The notes beneath the pieces are model-generated. The model had not been told where the DNA came from. It did not search any database and worked only from the letters and a program-made list of their open reading frames with translations. A DNA stretch of 64,000 bases from JAWKTT01 sp041398965. GTDB lineage: Bacteria; Planctomycetota; Planctomycetia; Planctomycetales; Planctomycetaceae. This document shows, piece by piece, positions 1-9,450 of this stretch. The first letter of the stretch is position 1. The number at the start of each line of letters is the position of its first letter. The DNA is taken from assembly GCA_041398965.1 (NCBI GenBank), contig JAWKTT010000007.1:119239-183238 (forward strand), in the 5' to 3' direction. Made by a program: the position numbers and the translations under genes.

Positions 1-424
1 AGTCCGCCTGTTGGATGAATACTCGATCGATTATGTCGCGCTGGCCCGTTACATGCGGGTCCTCCCGGCTCGGACCTGCTGGGAGTTTGCCGGGGGACGA
101 ATTATTAATCTGCACCATGGGTTACTCCCCGCGTTTCCAGGCTTCCGCCCCTATCATGACGCCTACAGTCGCCGGATGCTGACATTCGGGGCGACTGTTC
201 ATTTTATCGTTCCGGAGCTTGATGCTGGAAATCAGATTATTCATCAAGGAACGTTTGCGGTATCTCCCGGAACACCTCTCGATGAAGTTATCCATTACGG
301 AGAGACAAAGCACGAAGCCTCCTGTTTATTAGAAGGAATTCGTCGGGTCGTTGATCGCGAAGTGGAACTCCATTTCCACCGGGTGGTCAGCACATTACGG
401 GCAGCAGAAAAACTGCCGGGTTGA
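1..424 (+). CDS. purU: Formyltetrahydrofolate deformylase-like protein, C-terminal part
   Basis: The reading frame is already open at the window edge (from base 2), so only the last 140 or so residues are present and the true start lies upstream; the first TTG at 11 is only an internal leucine codon. The visible part reads like the formyltransferase-fold catalytic domain of PurU: an ALARYM motif, then INLHHGLLPAFPG, then a GATVHF segment and an LDAGNQIIHQ segment. In known family members these hold the catalytic Asn, His and Asp of 10-formyl-THF hydrolysis to formate and THF, which feeds purine synthesis. Methionyl-tRNA formyltransferase shares the fold, but the HHGLLPAFPG and YHDAY spacing fits PurU better. 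It converges on topA with about 100 bases between and no obvious terminator. Confidence 0.8.
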   Translation, partial: VRLLDEYSIDYVALARYMRVLPARTCWEFAGGRIINLHHGLLPAFPGFRPYHDAYSRRMLTFGATVHFIVPELDAGNQIIHQGTFAVSPGTPLDEVIHYGETKHEASCLLEGIRRVVDREVELHFHRVVSTLRAAEKLPG

Positions 425-526
425 TCGGTCACGGAACACATCGTAATGCCGACTGCAATGACAGGTGCGCCTGCGTGATTCAACAGACAAAGCTGTCCCT
501 CGCACAGGGGCCAGGAGCCAGGGGAA

Positions 527-3202
527 TTATTCCTCGACATCCTTCTTTCTAGTTGATTTCTTCGGGGCTGCCTTCTTTTTTGTCGTGGTTTTCTTGGCTG
601 CGGTCTTCTTTGCCGGGGCTTTCTTGGCCGCTTTCTTCGTTCCTTTCTTAGCTCCCTTCTTCCCTCCCTTGGCAGCTTTCTCAGCGAGCCAGACGATAGC
701 CTCTTCGAGTGTAATTGAGCTTACCTCAAATTCTTTTGGAATGGTGGCATTAACCTGACCGTGCTTCACATAGGCACCGTATTTCCCCTCGAAGACATTT
801 ACGGGCTGTTGGTCGGCGGGGTGGGGGCCGAGTTCGCGGATCGGAGTGGCTCCGCCTCGGACTTTGGCTTCCTTAAGGAGTTCAACAGCTCGGTCAAGCG
901 TGATCGTCAGAATATCGTCATCCTTGCCGAGCGACTTATACCGACCGGCATGTTGTACATAGGGGCCAAAACGTCCGACTCCAGCGTTGACAACCTTCTG
1001 GTCATCGGGGTGATGACCAAGTCGCTTAGGGAGTGCGAGGAGTTTGAGGGCGATTTCAAGGTTGATATTTAAGGGGTCGACATTTTTGGGAACGGAAACT
1101 CGCTTAGGTTTTGGCCCATCATCCGTAACTTCGCCTAATTGAAGATAGGGGCCGAACGGACCGCTGAGCACGAAGATCTCTAAGCCTTCTTCGGGGTGCG
1201 TGCCGAGCGACTGCGGGCCTTGCTGCTTAAGCCGAAAGAGTTTCTCGGCCATTTCGGGGCTGATATCGGCGGGGGAGAGTTCATCGGGAAGTGAGGCGGT
1301 CATAACCTCATCGCCAACCACTTTTTCGAGGTAGGGGCCATACCGGCCCACACGCACGGCGGCTTCAAGTCCATCGAGTTGCAATGTGCAGGCGAGCCGT
1401 GGGTCGATCTGTTCTTCCTTGAGCTTGACCTGTTGATCCAACCCATCGTTGCCGGAATAGAACTGCTTCAAGTAGGGGAGTCGTTCGGCGTCTCCGTTGG
1501 AGATGTCGTCAAGCGACTGCTCCATTTGGGCGGTGAACTGGAGGTCGACCAGATTTGGGAAGTAGTCTTCCAACAACTTCGTGACGGCGAGAGCGGTGAA
1601 GGTGGGGACGAGTTGGTTTCCCTGCTTTCTGACATAGCCCCGATCTTGCACTGTGCTGATGATGCTGGCGTAGGTCGAGGGACGTCCGACCCCTTCCTGC
1701 TCGAGTTTGCGAACGATCGATGCTTCGGTGTATCTCGCGGGGGGCTTCGTTTCGTGGCTGAGGGAGTCGACTTGAGAGCAGCCGAGGCGGTCTCCCTGTG
1801 TCATTTTCGGCAAGGCGGCTTCTTCGTCATCGTGCGGGGCTTCGGCATCGTCTTGACCTTCGACATAGACTCGGAAAAATCCAGGAAATTCGACGTGTCG
1901 ACCGGTTGCTCTGAATTCGGTGTTCCCGGCTTGAATGGTGACGGTGTCGAAGCGGAGTTGGGCCTCCGCCATCTGCGAAGCCATCGTCCGTTTCCAGATC
2001 ATGTCATACAGTCGTCCTTCGGCTCCGGAGAGTCCGATTTCCTGAGCCGTCTTCATTTCGCTTCCGGCAGGTCGAATGGCTTCGTGAGCCTCCTGAGCAT
2101 TCTTGGTTTTTGTGCTGTACTGCCGGGGTTGGGGTGAGAGGAACGGCTGTCCGTAGTCGGATTGAATTCGCCCACGAGCCGCCTGCAACGCCTCTTGCGA
2201 CAACGACACACTGTCGGTACGCATGTAGGTGATGTGCCCGTTTTCGTAAAGTCTCTGGGCCAGTTGCATCGCTTGACGTGCGGTCAGGTTGAGCTTGCGG
2301 TTCGCTTCCTGTTGCAGGGTACTTGTGGTGAAGGGAGGGGCAGGGCGACGGGTCTGTTGACGCTCTTCCAGATTGGTGACGGCCCATGTCTCCGTTTGGA
2401 GTTGCTGTTGCAGGGTGCGGGCGGTCTTTTCGTCGAGAAGGAGGACATCGACTCCTTCTTGAATTTTTCCGGTGTGTTCGTCGAAGTCTTTACCGCTGGC
2501 AACCCGTTTTCCGTCGACGGACGTCAACATGGCGGAAAAAGTTCCTCCGGAAGAGGTAGTGAGATCGGCCTTGAGGTCCCAGTAGCGACCACTTCGGAAG
2601 GCGAGTCGTTCGAGTTCTCGCTGCACGAGGACCCGGACCGCCACACTCTGCACCCTTCCCGCCGAGAGTCCCCGCTTAATCTTCTTCCACAGAAGCGGAC
2701 TCAGGGTGTATCCGTAGAGACGATCGAGAACTCGGCGGGTTTCTTGGGCCTGCACGAGGTTAATGTCCAGTTCGCGAGTCTGTCGAAGCGCTTCGAGAAT
2801 CGCCTTTTTGGTGATTTCGGAGAAAACCATCCGACGGATGGGGACCTTCGGTTCGAGTAACTGGGTGAGGTGCCAGCCAATGCTTTCTCCTTCGCGGTCT
2901 TCGTCCGTCGCGATGAAGAGTTCGGCAGCATCTTTGAGAGCAGATTTCAGCTCCTTGATAAGCTTTTTCTTGTCCGGAGAGACAACGTACAGGGGAGCGA
3001 AGTCCTCGTCGACGTTGACACCAAGTCGGCTCCACGACTCGGCTTTCACTTCCGCGGGAATCTGAGAGGCGTCGCCGGGGAGATCGCGGACATGCCCCAC
3101 ACTGGCTCGGACATCGTAGTCGGAACCGAGGAAGCTACCGATTTTCTTCGCCTTGGCGGGCGATTCGACGATGACGAGACCTTTTTTCTTTGCAGCGGCC
3201 AA
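527..3202 (-). CDS. topA: DNA topoisomerase I with lysine/alanine-rich tail
   Basis: Type IA topoisomerase of 891 residues that relaxes negative supercoils. The Toprim domain is at residues 8-125, with Glu13 in VIVESPAKAKK and the DxDxE metal triad at D100, D102 and E104. The catalytic tyrosine is Tyr326 in HITYMRTDS. After the core (to about residue 590) come about four GRFGPYVQ-type C-terminal repeats rather than Cys4 zinc fingers, then from about 845 a Lys/Ala/Thr tail (AAKKAPAKKTAAKK) resembling histone H1, as in some actinobacterial and planctomycete enzymes. The start is TTG, chosen because GGAGG lies six bases upstream and the N-terminus then aligns with the family. The next gene is divergent. 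Confidence 0.97.
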   Translation of the reverse strand: MAAAKKKGLVIVESPAKAKKIGSFLGSDYDVRASVGHVRDLPGDASQIPAEVKAESWSRLGVNVDEDFAPLYVVSPDKKKLIKELKSALKDAAELFIATDEDREGESIGWHLTQLLEPKVPIRRMVFSEITKKAILEALRQTRELDINLVQAQETRRVLDRLYGYTLSPLLWKKIKRGLSAGRVQSVAVRVLVQRELERLAFRSGRYWDLKADLTTSSGGTFSAMLTSVDGKRVASGKDFDEHTGKIQEGVDVLLLDEKTARTLQQQLQTETWAVTNLEERQQTRRPAPPFTTSTLQQEANRKLNLTARQAMQLAQRLYENGHITYMRTDSVSLSQEALQAARGRIQSDYGQPFLSPQPRQYSTKTKNAQEAHEAIRPAGSEMKTAQEIGLSGAEGRLYDMIWKRTMASQMAEAQLRFDTVTIQAGNTEFRATGRHVEFPGFFRVYVEGQDDAEAPHDDEEAALPKMTQGDRLGCSQVDSLSHETKPPARYTEASIVRKLEQEGVGRPSTYASIISTVQDRGYVRKQGNQLVPTFTALAVTKLLEDYFPNLVDLQFTAQMEQSLDDISNGDAERLPYLKQFYSGNDGLDQQVKLKEEQIDPRLACTLQLDGLEAAVRVGRYGPYLEKVVGDEVMTASLPDELSPADISPEMAEKLFRLKQQGPQSLGTHPEEGLEIFVLSGPFGPYLQLGEVTDDGPKPKRVSVPKNVDPLNINLEIALKLLALPKRLGHHPDDQKVVNAGVGRFGPYVQHAGRYKSLGKDDDILTITLDRAVELLKEAKVRGGATPIRELGPHPADQQPVNVFEGKYGAYVKHGQVNATIPKEFEVSSITLEEAIVWLAEKAAKGGKKGAKKGTKKAAKKAPAKKTAAKKTTTKKKAAPKKSTRKKDVEE

Positions 3203-3669
3203 CAGGGGCCTCCGATGTGGTGAGGATTTAGTTTCTTGGGGGGGAGTAAGGGGTCAGGACTCAGGATTGGGGATTCTGGGAGAAGTGAGACTGAGGGTGC
3301 TTTGGCACTTGTCTCACCTCGCCCAGAATCCACAATCCTGGCTTCTGATTCATCCTTAAAGACAGTTGGCCTTGTGTGCCGGAACTGGGTGGATACAATC
3401 CGATTTCGGGTCGTGACTGTCTTAAGTTGCGGCAATCCTTAAGTCATCATCGCGTGGATTGTCAAGCGAGTTTGCAAATCGGTGTCGATTGGGGGTCGGG
3501 TGTTTCGATCCAAAATCGATGGCGAATCCGGACAGATGCTTGACAGGAACGAAAGGGTTTTCGAGCCTTTTGTTCCATGAAACGGCTCTGTGGGCCGTCT
3601 CTTTCCGCCGAAGAGTTGACCATCCCCAAACGGTCTTCACTGACCACTGATTGAGAAGAGGCAGCACGG
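3203..3669. other. Divergent intergenic region, topA / PpiD-like gene
   Basis: This 467-base gap separates two divergently read genes and must hold both promoters and leaders. I see no convincing coding frame, RNA gene or repeat in it. Confidence 0.6.
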
Positions 3670-6480
3670 ATGAGTTCTCCGTTCTCACTGTTCCGCAAGC
3701 ATCAGGGCATCTTGATGGTTGTGTTGATTGGCATGGCAATGCTGTCGTTTGTTGTACTCGGTATGGTGCAGCAGGCGTCGGACTTCTCGCAGATGCCTCC
3801 GATTGCCGTGATCGCCTTTATTGGATTCGCGGTCGGGACCTTGGCCTGGGTCTATGGCCTGTCGACCAATCAGTCGGGGCAATACGGAACGATCGGATTG
3901 GTTGCTGGTTTGGCGATCGGCATGGTCTTGACGCTTACAAGTCCGAAGTCGGTTGCGTTTCAATACGAAGGGGGGAGCTTGAGCCAAGATGAGTTTGAGC
4001 AGGCTCGTGCTCATCGCCTCATCGCGAACAGTTTCCTCCAAGCGGCCATCGTCGAGTCGAACGAAGAAAACGAGTTTCTCAAGGATCCTCGTTTCGCGAG
4101 ATTCGCTGGCCAGTTTATTTCGCGGGGTCTGTTTCAGTACACCAGCGTCGATGGTTCCGATCAGGAGGTGATGATCTCGGAACTACTCCGCAAGGAAGCG
4201 GACCGGCTCGGGATTCAGGTTTCAGACGAAGCGGCTGTGGCCCACATCAGCAAGGTGACCGATGGCAAGCTGACACCAAAGCAGTTCGAGGATATCCTCA
4301 AGGGGATGCGTAATCCCAATGGAAAAGAATTGACGGAGCGTCGCCTGTTGGACGCCATCGCCTCCGAATTGAAGGCAGCCGAGGCGGCTGAGGTGCTGTA
4401 CTTTCACAGCAAGCCGGCGGCTCCTTTTGGTGACAATTCGCATTTGACGCGGATGGCTGGGCCGATTGCCTTGCCGCCGCAGGCTTTGTGGGAAATCACC
4501 AAGAAGCTCGAAGTCTGGCAGCGGGCCGAGATTGCCAAGGTCCCCTCCAGCCTGTTCCTTGACGAGAAGGCAACTCCCAGCGAAGAGGAATTGTCAGCGC
4601 TTTTTCAGGATTGTCGCAACAACCCGCCGAACGTGAGTGCCGATGGCCGAGTATTCGTCGAAGGGCGTGCAGGCTTCTTCCAGCCCCCTCGCGTGCAGAT
4701 GGCGTACCTTGAGGCAGACCTCGAGTTGATTCACGCTAAGGTGTCTGCATCGATCAAGGATGCCGACATCAAGGCCCGGTTCGAAGCAGAGCGGGCTAAG
4801 GCTCCCGCAACCGGTCCACTGATTCCAAATCTCGGTCTCCCCGGCAGCGAGTTTAATCCAGGGGCGTTCGACTCCATGATTCCTCCGGCCCTCCCATCGC
4901 CACCAGTGAAGGCGGGTGACGGGTCGACCCCTGCGGAAGGGGACACGAAGCCCGATGGGAACACGTCGACATCCCCTTCGACTGAGACACCGAAATCGGA
5001 AACACCTGCGGCAGAAGCACCGAAGCCTGAGACTCCAGTCACTGAGACTCCAGCCACTGAGACTCCAAAAACAGAACTTCCCAAGACGGAATCCCCTACC
5101 ACGGAGGAAGCTCCCGTTTCCGAATCTCCAGCGGGAGATGCGACGTCGTCGGCCGATTGCCTTCCCGGCGATGACCTGAGTGGGACCGTTCAGGTTGTAG
5201 CACTGTTCGATGATGCTGCTGAAGAGTCACCAGCTCCTGCAGCATCGGATGCACCAACCGCCGAAGCCCCGAAGTCAGAAACTCCCGCGGAAACCACTCC
5301 GCCACCAGCAGCAACGGAGACGCCGCCAGCAGCCACAACTTCGGCCACCGAATCGGCTCCCACCACCGAATCAGCCCCTGCAGCGGGAGAGCAGCCAAGT
5401 CAGAAGTTGCCAGCGATTATTCCGGGTGCTCCCGGTGAGGAACTGCTTCCCCCACGTCCTACGACCGGAGCGAAACTGCTCGACGAAAACGAGAAGCTCC
5501 GTCTACGGGGTGTGCTGATGCAGGAGCGGACCGAAGCCGAACTTAATCGACTCATGCGCGACGCTCAGTTCTTCGTCGAGAAGCTTGGTAGTGCAGTCAC
5601 CATTCCAGAAGGAAACGATGGACGGATCACCAAAGCTGAAGCGATCAACAAGATCGTTGAGTATGCAGGCCAGAATGGCTTGATTTACCGCGAAACCGGC
5701 TTGCTTTCGCAGACGGAATTGCTGGAAGACAGTGATCACGCTCAAGTGACGTCAATCATGAACTACCGACAGAATCCGAATACTGAACAGTTCGAACAAT
5801 ATACCCCGGCCTCAGAAATGGCTCAGAGTGCGCCGACCGACATCTTTCGTACGACAGTTGTCACCGATCCGCAGTCACAGAACCAGTTCCTGTACTGGAA
5901 ACTGGACCATGTTGAGGCACATGCTCCTGAATCGATGGAGGATGAACGAGTTCGCAAAGAAGTCATCGTAGCATGGCGCAAGATTCAGGCGTCGAAGAAG
6001 GCTGAAGAGCGAGCTAAGACGATCGCTCAATTTGCCCGTGATAGTGGGAAGCCGCTCCCCGAAGCATTGGCGGAAGTCCGTGTTGTCGACGACAAGGACT
6101 CACCATTCCTCACGGTCGCGGAAACCTCTCAGTTCAGTTGGATGCGGGCGACGGACCAAGGCCCTCGTGTCTGGCAACCTTCTGCGATTCAAGCTGCGAA
6201 TGAGCAGGTCGGCGACGACTTCATGAAGGTCGTTTTCGCAGATGAATTACAAGCTGGTAACGTTGTTGTTGCTCCAGATGTCGATCGGACAAATTATTAC
6301 GTCGTCCGAATCATCGAACGAAAGCCAGACACACCCGAAGACTTGGAGATTGTGCGAAACAACTACCTGGCGGGGAAAGACTCCAACGCTGTTCGTTCCT
6401 TGATGGGCCAGACAATTGGACGCAGTGAAGGGCCCTGGGTAAGCGATCTGCTCGCCAAGTATAAAGTGGACGAACTATAA
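3670..6480 (+). CDS. PpiD/SurA-like membrane-anchored peptidyl-prolyl isomerase/foldase
   Basis: A 936-residue protein. Three hydrophobic segments lie near the N-terminus (about 14-33, 44-63 and 73-90), followed by a SurA_N/PpiD-like helical region (SLSQDEFEQAR, then LLRKEADRLGIQVSD and ISKVTDGKLTPKQFEDIL, about 100-240) characteristic of periplasmic folding factors. Residues about 395-620 form a Pro/Thr/Glu-rich linker of repeated ETP, SETP and KTE units. A C-terminal domain (about 630-936) resembles a parvulin-like region but I cannot identify its catalytic residues. Its likely role is folding of exported proteins, consistent with signal peptidase I just downstream. The start has the usual MxxxFRKHQGxLM form of such proteins. 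Family assignment is good; isomerase activity is inferred. Confidence 0.7.
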   Translation: MSSPFSLFRKHQGILMVVLIGMAMLSFVVLGMVQQASDFSQMPPIAVIAFIGFAVGTLAWVYGLSTNQSGQYGTIGLVAGLAIGMVLTLTSPKSVAFQYEGGSLSQDEFEQARAHRLIANSFLQAAIVESNEENEFLKDPRFARFAGQFISRGLFQYTSVDGSDQEVMISELLRKEADRLGIQVSDEAAVAHISKVTDGKLTPKQFEDILKGMRNPNGKELTERRLLDAIASELKAAEAAEVLYFHSKPAAPFGDNSHLTRMAGPIALPPQALWEITKKLEVWQRAEIAKVPSSLFLDEKATPSEEELSALFQDCRNNPPNVSADGRVFVEGRAGFFQPPRVQMAYLEADLELIHAKVSASIKDADIKARFEAERAKAPATGPLIPNLGLPGSEFNPGAFDSMIPPALPSPPVKAGDGSTPAEGDTKPDGNTSTSPSTETPKSETPAAEAPKPETPVTETPATETPKTELPKTESPTTEEAPVSESPAGDATSSADCLPGDDLSGTVQVVALFDDAAEESPAPAASDAPTAEAPKSETPAETTPPPAATETPPAATTSATESAPTTESAPAAGEQPSQKLPAIIPGAPGEELLPPRPTTGAKLLDENEKLRLRGVLMQERTEAELNRLMRDAQFFVEKLGSAVTIPEGNDGRITKAEAINKIVEYAGQNGLIYRETGLLSQTELLEDSDHAQVTSIMNYRQNPNTEQFEQYTPASEMAQSAPTDIFRTTVVTDPQSQNQFLYWKLDHVEAHAPESMEDERVRKEVIVAWRKIQASKKAEERAKTIAQFARDSGKPLPEALAEVRVVDDKDSPFLTVAETSQFSWMRATDQGPRVWQPSAIQAANEQVGDDFMKVVFADELQAGNVVVAPDVDRTNYYVVRIIERKPDTPEDLEIVRNNYLAGKDSNAVRSLMGQTIGRSEGPWVSDLLAKYKVDEL

Positions 6481-6579
6481 TCCCGAAGAACGCCGTTCCC
6501 ACAAGCGGTCCGCGGGGTGAGTTTTCATCGTCGTGCGGGCGTCACTTTGCGACAACACAAGAGGCAATGGTACTTCCTC

Positions 6580-8445
6580 ATGGCTGATCTACCAGCAACT
6601 GCGAATGTTAGCACGACGGCCGGGGGGAGCGGTGCCGCTCAGTCTGGTGGGGCAGGGAAACCCGCATCATCAGCGACCCCTCCAACGCCCCCTCATGAAT
6701 CATGGCGGGATACCTTCGAGCAAATCGTGTTCGCGTTTGTACTTGCTTTGGTGTTTCGCACGTTCGAGGCCGAAGCGTTCGTCATCCCGACTGGCTCGAT
6801 GGCTCCGACGCTCTTTGGTCGCCACAAAGAGGTGAGTTGCGAGCAGTGTGGGCACGTAATTTCGGTCGGAGCGAGCAGCGAAGTGGACCGGGATAATGGT
6901 CGCCTCAACGGTTCACGAGCCGAAGGAGCGATTTGCCCGAATTGTCGTTTCCCCAACACAAACGTCAAAGAGGGACGGGTCTTTAACGGGGACCGCATCC
7001 TCGTCAACAAGTTTCCCTATCAACTCAGCGACCCGGAACGGTTCGACGTCTTCGTCTTTAAGTATCCGCACGAACCGACAGTCAACTACATCAAGCGACT
7101 CGTCGGCCTTCCCAATGAAACGATACGGATTCGCGGGGGAGATTTGTACCTCGTCGGCGACGATGGCCAGCAATCGATTCTCCGGAAGCCCGACCAAACG
7201 GTGCAACAGGCGATTCAGATCCTCGTTCACGACAACGACTATCCCGCTCCGAAACTGATCGACTTAGGACACTCTCAACGCTGGGCCGGGGTGATTCCAG
7301 ACGATCATCCGGATTCGAAAACCGGCTGGAGTGATGATCCCCGAGGTTGGACGGAAGACGTAGCCGAGCGGTCCTTCTCGTTGGCGGGTGCCGTGAGTCA
7401 GGGAGACACCAAGTGGCTGCGATATCGGCACCTTGTCCCCAGTGTCGATGATTGGGAGAGAATTGAAGCAGGCGAACGTCCGGAACTTAGGCCGTCGCTC
7501 ATCTCTGACTTCACCGGATACAACGCAGTTTGGGGGTCTCGATCACTCAGGAACGACGGCTATGGATACGATCATTCGGCGGCCGCCAGCGTCACGCCGG
7601 GTTCGTTCTGGGTCGGTGATCTCACGGTGTCGGGGACTATCGATATTGAGAGCCTCTCCCCCGGAGCCGAGCTGGTGTTCGAACTCTGTGAAGGCCCATT
7701 CACCTATCAATGCAAGATTGACCCGTCGTCGGGTGAGGCTCAATTGTTCAGCTTTGCGAACTTTTTAAAGCCGGGCGAAAAAACACTACTCTCTTCTGCC
7801 CCCACTTCGATCACGGGAACCGGAAGTTACGATCTCTCGTTTGCAAACGTTGACGACCGATTGTCGTTGTGGGTCAATGGATCGCTCATCGAGTTTCCGG
7901 AGGGGGGAGTCTATCAACGTCACCTCAATGATCCCTCCCATCTTGCGCAGCGTACCGACCTGTCTCCCATTGGGATCGGCGGACGCAACTGCGCGTTGTC
8001 AGCCAGACATCTCGTTGTAAAGCGAGATATCTACTATCGTGCTGACCACCCACAATTTACCGTTGAGGATGGTGAGTACAAGACTCTTTCGTCGACTCTC
8101 TCACGTCTGTTGGACAGCCCAGAAGCTTGGAACAACCATTATTCCCCCGATGCCGATACGGTCGACATTCGGGTTGCCCCCGAGAGTTACTTGGCCTTGG
8201 GAGATAACAGTGCCCATAGTGCCGATAGTCGGGCATGGCCGATCGGGCAACAGTCGGTTCACTCTAAGTACTTGGTGGGTAAAGCGTTCTGGATTTACTG
8301 GCCGCATGGGGTTCCCTTCTTGAATGATGGAAAGGGATATCCGATTTCGTATCACGCCCAGAATCCTCGTAGCGACGACGAACCTTATGCACAGTATGTG
8401 ATCCCGTTTTATCCGAACATTCCGCGAATGAAGCGAATTCGGTGA
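6580..8445 (+). CDS. lepB: Signal peptidase I with zinc-ribbon and large insertion
   Basis: Membrane-bound signal peptidase cleaving Sec/Tat signal peptides on the outer face of the membrane. From the chosen ATG (621 residues) a transmembrane segment at about 46-62 precedes the catalytic Ser73 in PTGSMAPTL; the general base is Lys172 in YIKRLVGLP; box E, LGDNSAHSADSR, lies near the C-terminus. Between Ser and Lys are CEQC (87-90) and CPNC (119-122), which look like a Cys4 zinc ribbon. About 300 residues, including a beta-rich segment, are inserted before box E, making it about twice the length of E. coli LepB. A GTG at 6517 would add 21 residues; neither start has a strong ribosome site. It follows the foldase gene by about 100 bases, probably in one transcript. 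Confidence 0.92.
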   Translation: MADLPATANVSTTAGGSGAAQSGGAGKPASSATPPTPPHESWRDTFEQIVFAFVLALVFRTFEAEAFVIPTGSMAPTLFGRHKEVSCEQCGHVISVGASSEVDRDNGRLNGSRAEGAICPNCRFPNTNVKEGRVFNGDRILVNKFPYQLSDPERFDVFVFKYPHEPTVNYIKRLVGLPNETIRIRGGDLYLVGDDGQQSILRKPDQTVQQAIQILVHDNDYPAPKLIDLGHSQRWAGVIPDDHPDSKTGWSDDPRGWTEDVAERSFSLAGAVSQGDTKWLRYRHLVPSVDDWERIEAGERPELRPSLISDFTGYNAVWGSRSLRNDGYGYDHSAAASVTPGSFWVGDLTVSGTIDIESLSPGAELVFELCEGPFTYQCKIDPSSGEAQLFSFANFLKPGEKTLLSSAPTSITGTGSYDLSFANVDDRLSLWVNGSLIEFPEGGVYQRHLNDPSHLAQRTDLSPIGIGGRNCALSARHLVVKRDIYYRADHPQFTVEDGEYKTLSSTLSRLLDSPEAWNNHYSPDADTVDIRVAPESYLALGDNSAHSADSRAWPIGQQSVHSKYLVGKAFWIYWPHGVPFLNDGKGYPISYHAQNPRSDDEPYAQYVIPFYPNIPRMKRIR

Positions 8446-8465
8446 CTTCACCTATCGGCGATCAC

Positions 8466-8474
8466 TGGTATAAT
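8466..8474 (+). promoter_or_regulatory. Extended -10 promoter candidate
   Basis: TGGTATAAT is a perfect extended -10 element (TGnTATAAT) 78 bases ahead of the start codon of the small secreted protein gene at 8552. No good -35 is seen, which extended -10 promoters do not need. It lies in the short gap after lepB, so it would give this gene its own transcript. Confidence 0.5.
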
Positions 8475-8551
8475 CCCGCCACCCGGAGTCGGCGAGTGTA
8501 TCTCGTTTCCGGTTCCCCAAACACACTTTGCTTTGAAAAGGAGTGATCTGA

Positions 8552-9091
8552 ATGAAGCGTTTTGCCCTGTTTGCTTTGGTTGCTTTGATGGCTGCCCCAC
8601 TGTTTGCTGCCGATGAGCCACTGGCCGTTGGCACCAAGGTTCCTGCTTTCTACGTGAAGGATGTCACCGGTCCTGCCGCTGGCGAAAAGCTCTGCTACCG
8701 TTGCCGTTACGGCAACAAGCCGGTTGTCAGCATTTTCGCTCGCGAAATGAACGCGAACGTGGCCGAGTTGGTCAAGCAAGTTGACGCTCAAGTTGCTGCC
8801 AACGGCGATAAAGGGATGGCAGCTTTCGTGGTCCTGTTGACTGAAGACGAAGCGGCTGGCGCCAAGTCGCTGAAGGCGACCGCCGATGCTCAAGGAATCA
8901 AGAAGACACCTTTGACCACTTTCGACGGTGCTGCTGGCCCAGAGAACTACAAGATTTCTGCCGATGCTGATGTCACCGTCATGATGTGGGTTGGCGGCGA
9001 ACTGAAGGTCAACCAAGCGTTCGCAAAAGATGGCCTGAATGGCGAAGCAGTCAAGACTGTCGTCTCGAAGACCAGTGCGATCCTGAACTAG
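8552..9091 (+). CDS. Small secreted thioredoxin-fold-like protein
   Basis: A 179-residue protein with a clear Sec signal peptide (MKRFALFALVALMAAPLFA, cleavage near residue 19-20). The mature part has a VGTKVPAFYVKDVTG start as in AhpC/TlpA-like proteins and a CYRC motif at about residues 48-51, then alternating beta/alpha segments ending in a VMMWVGGELK strand. This suggests a thioredoxin-like fold, but the CxxC sits in an unusual place, so redox activity is unproven. AAGGAG lies nine bases before the ATG. Codon choice is strongly biased to GCT, AAG and GTC compared with neighbours, and its own promoter and terminator are strong, which suggests high expression. Confidence 0.75.
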   Translation: MKRFALFALVALMAAPLFAADEPLAVGTKVPAFYVKDVTGPAAGEKLCYRCRYGNKPVVSIFAREMNANVAELVKQVDAQVAANGDKGMAAFVVLLTEDEAAGAKSLKATADAQGIKKTPLTTFDGAAGPENYKISADADVTVMMWVGGELKVNQAFAKDGLNGEAVKTVVSKTSAILN

Positions 9092-9137
9092 TGTCGCGAT
9101 CAACGCCGGGTTGACTATCATCACCCAAAATCAACAC

Positions 9138-9170
9138 AGAAACCCGTCCAAGACTCTTGGGCGGGTTTCT
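9138..9170 (+). terminator. Intrinsic terminator with 15-bp stem
   Basis: AGAAACCCGTCCAAG pairs with CTTGGGCGGGTTTCT (one G-U pair) over a three-base loop ACT and is followed by TTGTTT. It lies 47 bases after the stop codon of the secreted protein gene. A group II intron fragment begins six bases after the stem. Confidence 0.9.
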
Positions 9171-9175
9171 TGTTT

Positions 9176-9405
9176 GTGTGCCGAGCATGTTTGACAGTTT
9201 GCGGGGTGGAAGTCCCTGCTCCAGCCTGATGGAGGTGAAGGAAAGCGAAGCGCAAGGGGGGCGTCGTGAGGCGGGGTCTGAAGGAAGCGTGGAGCGAACA
9301 CGTGAGCCGATGGACAAGAACCAGATGTGAGGCTGTTTTTGGTCGGACGAGTTGGCACGCATCAGCGAAGCCCAGATCCATCAACGACCAAGGCAGTCAA
9401 TCACA
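9176..9405 (+). mobile_element. Group IIC intron, 5' (domain I) fragment
   Basis: The segment starts with GTGTGCC, the 5' consensus of group II introns, and carries in order the domain I blocks I recall from the Oceanobacillus iheyensis class IIC intron: GGGGTGGAAGTCCC, GCGCAAGGGGG-GCGTC, TCTGAAGGAAGCG, GGACAAGAACCAGATGTGAGGCTG and GACGAGTTGGCA...AGCGAAGCCC. It sits directly behind an intrinsic terminator hairpin, the known insertion preference of class IIC introns. Domains II-VI, the reverse transcriptase and the 3' end are absent; sequence passes into the acetyltransferase gene. The 3' limit given is approximate. It is therefore a dead remnant. Confidence 0.75.
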
Positions 9406-9450
9406 CGCATTCCGAAATGCTTGAACTCACTTCGAAAGGCCGGTGTTCCT

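Noticed and set aside
1379..2137. 252-codon frame opposite topA
   Set aside because: It is antisense to strongly recognised topA motifs; such frames are usual shadows in this base composition.
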